From Armatimonadetes bacterium UBA5352 (GTDB taxonomy: Bacteria; Armatimonadota; Zipacnadia; Zipacnadales; UBA5352), in NCBI GenBank assembly GCA_002411015.1, contig DHPY01000014.1, positions 29,387-38,479 of the forward strand: DNA of 9,093 nucleotides, written 5' to 3'. Positions 1 through 5,076 of this stretch are shown in pieces (position 1 is the first letter of the stretch; every line of letters begins with the position of its first letter). The notes beneath the pieces were generated by a model that was not told the origin of the DNA, made no database searches, and saw only the letters and a program-made list of their open reading frames with translations. The translations under genes and the position numbers were made by a program.

Positions 1-144
1 GAGGCGCGCCAGCGCCTCAGGTTCCACCCCGGCCCACGCACAACCACAACCGTCGGCTCGGCCGCCCAAAAGGACGACAAACGACATGGGCCGGGGTGGA
101 ACCTCCCGCCGCTGCAGGCAGCGGACGCTCGGGCGGCCCCTCCA
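1..144. repeat. Intergenic palindromic repeat element, copy A (left edge cut by the window)
   Basis: This is a composite inverted-repeat structure. AGGTTCCACCCCGGCCCA at 19-36 is matched by its exact reverse complement at 87-104 (18 of 18 bases), around about 50 bp of unrelated sequence. Directly outside each arm is a small perfect hairpin with 7-bp arms: GAGGCGC/GCGCCTC at 1-18 with a 4-base loop, and CCGCTGC/GCAGCGG at 109-124 with a 2-base loop. The right end is GCTCGGGCGGCCCCTCCA at 127-144, the end motif shared with copies B and C. By symmetry the left end motif should lie just before base 1. The element sits downstream of the amidohydrolase stop codon and no gene is visible in it. Bases 145-216, between the element and that stop codon, show no gene and no clear terminator with a T-run. 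Confidence 0.8.
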
Positions 145-216
145 TGACGGCATCTGGCCCGTTGGCGGCCACATGACACGTGTGCGTAATGCATGGCATC
201 TTGGGCTGAGGGCATA

Positions 217-1809
217 CTACCGACGCCCGTAGCGCCCCAGCAGTTCGCGCAGGTTCCCGCCGAGGATCTTCCGCTTGTCCTCGACCGGGATCTTCGCGTA
301 CATGATCGGGCCAAGGCCCCACGCGATCGGCAGGTCCGTCAGGTCGGAGGCGAAGACGATGCGATCCGCGCCGTAGAGCTCCACGAACTGCTCGGTCCTC
401 CGCCAGATGTTGAACGGGCAGGTGGAGATGAAGAGGTTGCTCACGCGCTCGGTGACGCCCCCGTAGCTCCCATTCGCGTGGCCGGTGATGAAGAGCGCGC
501 GCGGGTATGTCGTGCAGAGCCGCTCGATCTGCTGCGCGGAGCCCCAGTCGTGGTTCAGCACGATCAGGTCGCGCTCGTGACAGAACTCCACCGCCACGTC
601 GATCAGCGGGCTCTCCGTCGGGTGCCCCTGGTAGACGTTGATGAGCTTCACGCCGCGCAGGCCCATCTCGTACCCGCGCTCCATCTCCGCCCGCAGCGCA
701 TCCGCGCCGTGGTTCAGGTTGACGAGCGTCAGCCCCGTGAAGCGCTCCGGGTAGCGCGCCACCGCATCCGCCACGTAGTCGTTCGACCACGTCTCATCGC
801 CGAGCACGCCCTCCAGCCCGAAAACGATGCAGTGCTCGACGCCACAGCGATCCATCTCCGCAAGCATGCCCTCGACCGGCAGGTGGTTCACGTGGTTCGG
901 GCTTGCCTCGCCGAGGTGCCCGTGCGAGTCGCAGAAGCCCTCACCCGCGAGGCTCTCCCGCTGAAGCGCCTTCCGGTGCAGCTCATCCACCGGCGGCGGG
1001 AAGATCACGCTCTCGGCGACCGACTCGACCGCCGGGTTCCACGCCAGCAGATCGCGCAGGTTGCCGCCCGCGATCTTCGCCAGCTCCTCCTTGCCGATCG
1101 CCGACCAGTCAAGCTGCATCTTCGTCGCGGCCGGGTCGCGCGCGGGCAGTCCGGCACTGAAGAGCAGCCGCTCTGCGCCCCAGTGCTGGCAGAGGAACTC
1201 GATCATCCCCGCGCGCCACAGCGGCGCGAGGTCCAGCCGCAGGTTCGGCGCGGCCTCGAGCGCGGCGTAGGCAGTGCGCTGGTGGGTCATGTTCCGCGGC
1301 TCAGTCGCGACGACCGGCAGCTCGGGGAAGTCGCGGCAGAGGCGCACGACCGCGTCCCAGTCCATGATGTCGCCCTTGCCGCGCTCGCGGGAGCGGTCCG
1401 GCGAGATGAAGGTCGGCACGCGCGCGGCCTCAAGCTCCGCCAGCAGATCGTCAATCGCCCACGGCGCGAGGCTCATGTCCATCAGCCCGTGGAAGAGGAA
1501 AAGCGCCCCCACACCCTCGCTGCGCATCCGCGCGACCAGCTCATCAGGCGGAAGCAGCTCCCGCGACGCGCTCATCAGCCCGCACCAGGCCGGGTGCAGG
1601 CGCGGGTAGTCGCGCACCGTCTCCAGCACGCGCTCGTTTCCCGCGCGCGGGTTCGCCTCCATCGCCAGCGCATCCACCACCAGCGCCTCGTGAACTCCGG
1701 CGTGGTCCATCAGCGCGAGGATCTGCTCAGGCGTCTCCGGCAGCCCGGGGGTGGTGCGCACCGAGCGCCCGATCACAGTGAACGCATCGAAGTAGCGGAT
1801 CTCAGCCAT
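217..1809 (-). CDS. Two-domain amidohydrolase (amidohydrolase_2 family), first domain degenerate
   Basis: The 530-residue protein has no signal peptide and is probably cytoplasmic. It contains two successive amidohydrolase_2-like TIM barrels, each ending in the family's GGNLRxLL motif (GGNLRDLL near 248-255, GGNLRELL near 517-524). The second barrel (about 290-530) keeps the expected metal-site pattern: DSHGH at 294-298, H420 in LNHDWG, H444 in ITGHANG and D489 in FASDLTD. The first barrel (about 1-260) keeps the fold-level pattern but lacks these residues: FDAF replaces DxHxH, FISPD replaces LNHDW, VATEPRN replaces ITGHANG, and LLFSAGLP replaces IVFASDL. Family members hydrolyse or decarboxylate small organic acids, lactones or amides using a divalent metal; the substrate here is unknown. 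The start at 1809 is chosen because GAGGAGAG lies 5-12 bases upstream. A longer frame to 1917 runs into repeat B. The aminotransferase gene lies 152 bp upstream on the same strand, so co-transcription is plausible. Confidence 0.88.
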   Translation of the reverse strand: MAEIRYFDAFTVIGRSVRTTPGLPETPEQILALMDHAGVHEALVVDALAMEANPRAGNERVLETVRDYPRLHPAWCGLMSASRELLPPDELVARMRSEGVGALFLFHGLMDMSLAPWAIDDLLAELEAARVPTFISPDRSRERGKGDIMDWDAVVRLCRDFPELPVVATEPRNMTHQRTAYAALEAAPNLRLDLAPLWRAGMIEFLCQHWGAERLLFSAGLPARDPAATKMQLDWSAIGKEELAKIAGGNLRDLLAWNPAVESVAESVIFPPPVDELHRKALQRESLAGEGFCDSHGHLGEASPNHVNHLPVEGMLAEMDRCGVEHCIVFGLEGVLGDETWSNDYVADAVARYPERFTGLTLVNLNHGADALRAEMERGYEMGLRGVKLINVYQGHPTESPLIDVAVEFCHERDLIVLNHDWGSAQQIERLCTTYPRALFITGHANGSYGGVTERVSNLFISTCPFNIWRRTEQFVELYGADRIVFASDLTDLPIAWGLGPIMYAKIPVEDKRKILGGNLRELLGRYGRR

Positions 1810-1813
1810 CGCT

Positions 1814-1821
1814 CTCTCCTC
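1814..1821 (-). promoter_or_regulatory. Ribosome binding site of the amidohydrolase gene
   Basis: The minus strand reads GAGGAGAG here, a few bases before ATG at 1809. It decides the start against an in-frame ATG at 1830 and a longer frame reaching 1917 through the repeat element. Confidence 0.75.
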
Positions 1822-1847
1822 ATCTCGCATGAGCGTCTTCCTGCCGT

Positions 1848-1946
1848 TGGAGGGGCCGCCCTCGCGCAGCGAGGGTGAGGCCCGCTTGCGGGCCGAAGGT
1901 TCCACCCCGGCCCGCATCCCGCGCTGCGCTCGGGGCGGCCCCTCCA
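1848..1946. repeat. Complete palindromic repeat element, copy B (MITE/REP-like)
   Basis: This element of about 99 bp has perfect 14-bp terminal inverted repeats: TGGAGGGGCCGCCC at 1848-1861 and GGGCGGCCCCTCCA at 1933-1946. Inside are a hairpin CCCTCGC-GCA-GCGAGGG (1859-1875), a second hairpin GGCCCGC-TT-GCGGGCC (1879-1894), and the internal motif AGGTTCCACCCCGGCCC (1897-1913), which is identical to bases 19-35 of copy A. Near the right end CCCGCGCTGCGCTCGGG forms an imperfect version of the first hairpin. The element fills most of the gap between the aminotransferase stop (1962) and the amidohydrolase start (1809), so if the two genes are co-transcribed it would fold in the mRNA. No obvious target-site duplication flanks it, and it is too short to encode a transposase, so any movement would depend on proteins supplied elsewhere. 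Confidence 0.85.
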
Positions 1947-1961
1947 GACGAGTTGGCCCGC

Positions 1962-3227
1962 CTACCCCAGCACCTCGTCAACGGCCGCGTTGATGCCGGC
2001 TGCGATCTTCTCCGCGTCCTCGTCCGTCCAGTTCTCGCTCACGCCCATGTGCATCGAGCGAGACAGGTAGTCGAGCGTGTTCGGGCACATCTCCGGACCG
2101 TACTCGGGCAGCGTCCCCTCGTAGTACGGGCAGGTGAACGGGCAGCCCTCCTCGGTCACGGTCTTCTGCTCGAGGATGTGCTCCCAGAAGTTGTAGACGT
2201 GCCAGTCGCGCACCGTCTGATCGAAGCGCCCGCCCGCGCCCACGCCGTGCTCTCGCATCGCCGCCATGATCGCCAGCGCCGTATCGGCGTCCGGCCCGAA
2301 CATCACGAGCGCGGTCGAGGCATCGCCGGCCGGGTCGGGCTGGCGGCGCAGCGTGAAGCCATCGCGCTCAACGATCCGGTCGCGCACGCGCTTCTTCGCA
2401 GCCTGCAGGCGCGAGACGTAGTCGTTCAGCTTGCGGATCTGCGCCAGTGCGACCGCGCCCTGCATCTCGCTCATGCGGTAGTTCTCGCCGCAGAACAGCT
2501 CGCCCTCCCGCCGCTCCGCCTCGTAGCGGTTCGGCCGCCAGCAGGCGGCGGTGTCGTGCCAGCTCTGCGCGCGCATATTCAGGAACTCATCGGCGGTCGC
2601 GACGAAGCCGCCCTCGCCGGACTGCGCGATCTTGTAGAAGTCGAAGCTGAAGCAGCCGAGGTCGCCGATCGTGCCGAGCTTTGCGCCGCCGAAGGAGCCG
2701 CCGCAGGCCTGCGCGACGTCCTCGATGACGATCAGGTCGTGCTTGCGCGCGATCTCCATGATCCGGTCCATCTGCGCGGGCATGCCCTTCATGTGCACGA
2801 CCACAATCGCGCCGGTCTGCGGCGTGATCTTCCGCTCGACATCATCCGCATCGAGGTTCAGCGAATCGTCGATCTCGGCGATCACCGGGATCGCGCGCGA
2901 GGCCACGATGATCGAGGCGGATGCGAAGAAGGTATAGCCCGGCACGATGACCTCCATGCCCGGGCCGATCCCGGCCGCGGCGGCGGCGGACATGAGCGCG
3001 GACGTGCCGGAGTTTACCGCGAGCGCGTACGGCGTCCCGAGCGTCTCTTCGAAGAGCCGCTCAGCCTGCCAGACCTTCCCGTGGCCCTCGTTCGGGCCGT
3101 AGTAGCGGAACAGGTGCGGCGGCGGCACATCCTCGCTCTCCAGGATCGCCAGGATCTTGTCCTGCGCGTCCTTCGAGTAGCCCCACAGATCAACGATCTC
3201 CATCAGCTCTTCGCGTCCGGCTTTCAT
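1962..3227 (-). CDS. DegT/DnrJ/EryC1/StrS-family PLP-dependent aminotransferase
   Basis: This 421-residue protein has the normal length for fold-type I sugar aminotransferases. Visible landmarks in order are SGTSAL at 73-78 (cofactor phosphate contact), the IED motif ending at D170 followed by AQACGGSFGG (D170 should pair with the pyridine nitrogen), CFSFDFYKIAQSGEGG at 192-207 with K199 as the expected Schiff-base lysine, and ENYRMSEMQGAVA at 248-260. The family transfers an amino group, usually from glutamate or glutamine, to keto-sugars or cyclitols; the substrate here cannot be named. The C-terminal part has an unusual cysteine cluster (C362, C366, C381). The start at 3227 is set by GGAGGTG five bases upstream; a longer frame to 3464 would overlap the divergent regulator. 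The gene is the first of a likely two-gene unit with the amidohydrolase and faces the AraC-type gene, its most likely regulator. Confidence 0.93.
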   Translation of the reverse strand: MKAGREELMEIVDLWGYSKDAQDKILAILESEDVPPPHLFRYYGPNEGHGKVWQAERLFEETLGTPYALAVNSGTSALMSAAAAAGIGPGMEVIVPGYTFFASASIIVASRAIPVIAEIDDSLNLDADDVERKITPQTGAIVVVHMKGMPAQMDRIMEIARKHDLIVIEDVAQACGGSFGGAKLGTIGDLGCFSFDFYKIAQSGEGGFVATADEFLNMRAQSWHDTAACWRPNRYEAERREGELFCGENYRMSEMQGAVALAQIRKLNDYVSRLQAAKKRVRDRIVERDGFTLRRQPDPAGDASTALVMFGPDADTALAIMAAMREHGVGAGGRFDQTVRDWHVYNFWEHILEQKTVTEEGCPFTCPYYEGTLPEYGPEMCPNTLDYLSRSMHMGVSENWTDEDAEKIAAGINAAVDEVLG

Positions 3228-3232
3228 CGGTG

Positions 3233-3239
3233 CACCTCC
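3233..3239 (-). promoter_or_regulatory. Ribosome binding site of the aminotransferase gene
   Basis: The minus strand reads GGAGGTG five bases before ATG at 3227. It rules out the longer in-frame extension to 3464, which would overlap the regulator's coding region and promoter. Confidence 0.8.
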
Positions 3240-3262
3240 GGCTTCGTCATAACCGATTGTTG

Positions 3263-3277
3263 CGCGTGCTCCACGCG
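3263..3277. promoter_or_regulatory. Perfect inverted repeat between -35 and -10, possible operator
   Basis: CGCGTG-CTC-CACGCG is a perfect inverted repeat with 6-bp arms and a 3-base centre, lying across the spacer of the plus-strand promoter. A protein bound here would block that promoter. AraC-type proteins usually bind direct rather than inverted half-sites, so another regulator is equally possible. Confidence 0.4.
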
Positions 3278-3280
3278 TGA

Positions 3281-3286
3281 AGTATA
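3281..3286 (-). promoter_or_regulatory. Candidate -10 element for the aminotransferase gene, overlapping the divergent promoter
   Basis: The minus strand reads TATACT here, inside the same 8-bp AGTATAGT block that forms the regulator's -10 on the plus strand. The -35 is weak: TTGCAT (plus-strand 3308-3313) lies 21 bp away, which is too far, and at 17 bp there is only ATTCGG. A poor -35 would suit a promoter that needs an activator. If it is real, the two polymerases could not both bind at once. Confidence 0.3.
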
Positions 3287-3319
3287 GTAGTCGCGCCCCT
3301 GCGCCGAATGCAATAAGCG

Positions 3320-3331
3320 AATCGTGCGATT
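3320..3331. promoter_or_regulatory. Perfect 12-bp palindrome in the divergent region, possible operator
   Basis: AATCG-TG-CGATT is a perfect palindrome in the leader of the regulator and upstream of the candidate aminotransferase -10. The hexamer CGATTG beginning at 3327 also occurs at 3254-3259 in the same orientation, 73 bp away, close to seven helical turns. That fits looped binding, but a six-base match can be chance. Confidence 0.35.
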
Positions 3332-3338
3332 GGTATAC

Positions 3339-3344
3339 GAGGAG
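3339..3344 (+). promoter_or_regulatory. Ribosome binding site of the AraC-family regulator
   Basis: GAGGAG lies four bases before ATG at 3349. It decides the start against an in-frame ATG at 3277, which lies upstream of the promoter's predicted transcription start. Confidence 0.7.
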
Positions 3345-3348
3345 TGCG

Positions 3349-4179
3349 ATGATCGAGAGCCGGCTGCTGAGCGCGGATGAGACTGCCATTCTGCTCCACC
3401 CGGAGCGTTGGGAGCCGGTGTTCTGCGCGGACTGCGAGGGCGCGATCGCAGACGACCGCCACATGCGCTGGCTGGAGGAGAAGCCGCACTCGCACGCGCA
3501 CCCGGAGATCCTCCTGATTGTCTCCGGCGGCGGCTACCACGCCCATGGTGAGGCGCTCTACCCCTGCCGGCCAGGGCGCGTCTTCTTCTTCGCGCCCTTC
3601 GACGGCCACGACGCCGAGCCCGCCCCGCACCTCCCGCCGGTCCGCCAACTCTGGTTCGCGCTACACGGCAGCCGCGCGACGGCGCGCATGATCGAGGTCG
3701 CCGACGGCCGCTGGCGGCGCGACTGGGCGCTGGTGCTTCCCGCGAGCCAGGACGCGATCTCCCAGTGGCTGCGCAGCCTGGAGCCCGGCCCGGAGGAGCT
3801 TCGGCGGCTGCGGCTGATGGCGGTGGCGCAGCTACTGGTCGCGACGCTGCTGGAGGCCGGCGATGCCGCCGCGCGCGAGGATGATGGCCGGGCCTTCCAG
3901 CAGGCGGTAGTGGCGGCGATCTGCGACCACATTGAGGAGACGACCGGCCGCGGTGATGACCTGGCGAGCCTGGCGCGGCTGGCGGGCTACAGCCGCTACC
4001 ACTTCGCGAGGCTCTTCAGGAGCGAGACCGGGATGACCGTGCTGGAGTACATCGACGCCTGCCGCATCCGCCGAACCCGGGAGATGATGGGCGCGGGGCG
4101 GACGTACGCGGAGGTTGCGGAGGAACTGGGCTTCTCCTCGCCGCAGTCCTTCTCCCGCTGGTATCAGCCGCGGAGGTAA
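3349..4179 (+). CDS. AraC-family transcriptional regulator with cupin-like sensor domain
   Basis: This is a 276-residue cytoplasmic DNA-binding protein. The N-terminal half (about 38-108) reads as the cupin-like AraC ligand-binding domain: HSHAHPEILLIVSGGG near 47-62, then a beta-rich stretch ending LWFALHG. The C-terminal half carries the two helix-turn-helix units: DLASLARLAGYSRYHFARLF (204-223) and TYAEVAEELGFSSPQSFSRW (252-271). AraC proteins of this layout usually bind a small sugar-like effector and activate neighbouring catabolic genes. The divergent aminotransferase gene, 121 bp away, is the natural target, and self-regulation is also likely. One oddity is the C-terminus: it stops at WYQPRR, right after the second recognition helix, about ten residues short of the usual ending with its GxxPxxYR-type motif. 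CAGCCGCG is repeated on both sides of the stop codon (4165-4172 and 4180-4187). A CxxC pair (C26, C29) lies before the cupin part. Confidence 0.92.
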   Translation: MIESRLLSADETAILLHPERWEPVFCADCEGAIADDRHMRWLEEKPHSHAHPEILLIVSGGGYHAHGEALYPCRPGRVFFFAPFDGHDAEPAPHLPPVRQLWFALHGSRATARMIEVADGRWRRDWALVLPASQDAISQWLRSLEPGPEELRRLRLMAVAQLLVATLLEAGDAAAREDDGRAFQQAVVAAICDHIEETTGRGDDLASLARLAGYSRYHFARLFRSETGMTVLEYIDACRIRRTREMMGAGRTYAEVAEELGFSSPQSFSRWYQPRR

Positions 4180-4197
4180 CAGCCGCGTACACAAGAA

Positions 4198-4232
4198 CGC
4201 CCCGGCGGCTGATCTCTCAGGCCGCCGGGGCG
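4198..4232. terminator. Bidirectional stem-loop terminator between convergent genes
   Basis: CGCCCCGGCGGC (4198-4209) pairs perfectly with GCCGCCGGGGCG (4221-4232). The stem can extend inward by TGA/TCA past one bulged G, leaving the loop TCTC. It lies 18 bases after the regulator's stop and 27 bases after the prepilin stop. On the plus strand it is followed by ATTTGG, and on the minus strand by TTCTTG, so the T-runs are short on both sides. Confidence 0.8.
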
Positions 4233-4259
4233 ATTTGGCAGTGCGGGTGTGTCCTCTGC

Positions 4260-4964
4260 TTACGGTTTGATGACGCCGACGATGTACTGGGCCCCTGGAT
4301 GCATCGGGCCGTGGGCGGCGCTGGGCGGGCCAGGCCACGGAGCCGGCAGCGGCTCATCGACCATCATGAGCCACTTGGCATGCCCGTCGGTGAATGCGAC
4401 ATTCGAGCCCTCGTTGTGCGTATCGCGCATGCAGTAGTAGACGCCGCTGAGAATATACTGGGGATTGCCGCCCCACTTCTCACCGATCATGATCGTCTCG
4501 GCGGGCTTCACCAACTCCGCCAGCGTGACGCTCCTGGCGAAGAACTCAACATAGTTGCCCGCTGTATCGATGCAATACGAGGGCACTCCGTAGGCTGTGC
4601 CGTTGTTGTGCCACGAGGTACTGGGGCAGAGGAAGATCTGCGTGTTCTTGACGTACGGATAGACACAGGTGGGCCAGGTCTTGTACCAGAGCCCGTTCTG
4701 CGTGCGGAGGTTCCAGGTGGGTTCGGCGGGCACCGGGGCGGCATCCAGATAGCCGCTGAACTGCATCCGGGGGAGAGTCTCGTCATAGTCCTGGGCATAC
4801 ATCATCATGCCAAGCCCCAACTGCTTCAGGTTACTCAGACAACTCGCCTGCTTCGCCTTCTCACGTGCGCGCGCAAACACGGGGAACAGGATCGCCGCAA
4901 GGATTGCGATGATCGCGATCACGACGAGCAACTCGATCAGAGTGAATCCCGTACGCTTTGTCAT
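4260..4964 (-). CDS. Prepilin-like secreted protein with H-X9-DG C-terminal motif (DUF1559-type)
   Basis: This 234-residue protein starts with a type IV prepilin signal: short basic leader MTKRTG, cleavage expected after G6, then FTLIELL with E11 as the conserved mature residue 5, and a hydrophobic helix to about 30. A prepilin peptidase would trim and methylate it, leaving it exported as a pilin-like subunit or surface pseudopilin. Residues 31-65 follow the group pattern ARAREKAKQASCLSNLKQLG and MMYAQDYDETLP. The middle is beta-rich with cysteines at 100, 113, 131 and 178. The C-terminal part has H183 and D193-G194, exactly the H-X9-DG spacing, followed by HAKWL. Such proteins occur in many copies per genome, so this one cannot be tied to a specific pilus. 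ATG 4964 is chosen for its prepilin leader and the AAGGTGG five bases upstream. It has its own promoter, so co-expression with the large upstream gene is possible but not required. Confidence 0.93.
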   Translation of the reverse strand: MTKRTGFTLIELLVVIAIIAILAAILFPVFARAREKAKQASCLSNLKQLGLGMMMYAQDYDETLPRMQFSGYLDAAPVPAEPTWNLRTQNGLWYKTWPTCVYPYVKNTQIFLCPSTSWHNNGTAYGVPSYCIDTAGNYVEFFARSVTLAELVKPAETIMIGEKWGGNPQYILSGVYYCMRDTHNEGSNVAFTDGHAKWLMMVDEPLPAPWPGPPSAAHGPMHPGAQYIVGVIKP

Positions 4965-4969
4965 CCCTG

Positions 4970-4976
4970 CCACCTT
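4970..4976 (-). promoter_or_regulatory. Ribosome binding site of the prepilin-like gene
   Basis: The minus strand reads AAGGTGG five bases before ATG at 4964. It agrees with the prepilin leader and rules out the longer frame to 5018, which would start at or before the predicted transcript start. Confidence 0.75.
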
Positions 4977-5006
4977 CTCTTCATGGAATGAGAACGCCGC
5001 ATCCTC

Positions 5007-5034
5007 ACTATACCACATTACGCGACCGCTGCAA
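5007..5034 (-). promoter_or_regulatory. Probable sigma-70-like promoter of the prepilin-like gene
   Basis: On the minus strand TTGCAG (5034-5029) and TATAGT (5012-5007) are 16 bp apart. The bases just before the -10 read TGG, giving an extended -10 (TGnTATAGT). The transcript would start near 5000, about 36 bases before ATG at 4964. The -10 hexamer is identical to that of the regulator's promoter. Confidence 0.7.
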
Positions 5035-5076
5035 CCGATTCATCGACAGAACCTGATCGACTACGCCGTTCACCTC

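Larger units (their letters stand above)
3260..3288 (+). promoter_or_regulatory. Probable sigma-70-like promoter of the AraC-family regulator
   Basis: TTGCGC at 3260-3265 and TATAGT at 3283-3288 are separated by 17 bp, the optimal spacing for a housekeeping promoter. Transcription would begin near 3295, giving a leader of about 55 bases before ATG at 3349. Confidence 0.6.

Noticed and set aside
1..144. CRISPR array
   Set aside because: The two core motifs face each other instead of repeating in tandem, there is only one enclosed stretch, and no cas gene is in view.
145..216. Terminator or small gene after the amidohydrolase stop
   Set aside because: Only a short palindrome (ACACGTGT at 175-182) is present. 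There is no stable stem with a T-run and no small frame with a ribosome site.
193..1878. A 561-codon open frame on the plus strand opposite the amidohydrolase
   Set aside because: Its product is dominated by Arg, His, Val and Leu with no recognisable motif, it has no supported start, and it mirrors a clearly conserved enzyme. It is a product of high GC content in the antisense frame.
1810..1917. N-terminal extension of the amidohydrolase through the repeat element
   Set aside because: Those codons come from the repeat hairpins, do not look like the family, and the ribosome site before 1809 explains the start.
1875..3287. A 470-codon open frame on the plus strand opposite the aminotransferase
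   Set aside because: It has the same antisense composition, runs from repeat B through the aminotransferase into the divergent promoter, and has no domain signature.
3228..3464. N-terminal extension of the aminotransferase
   Set aside because: It would overlap the regulator's coding region and promoter on the other strand, and GGAGGTG just before 3227 marks the true start.
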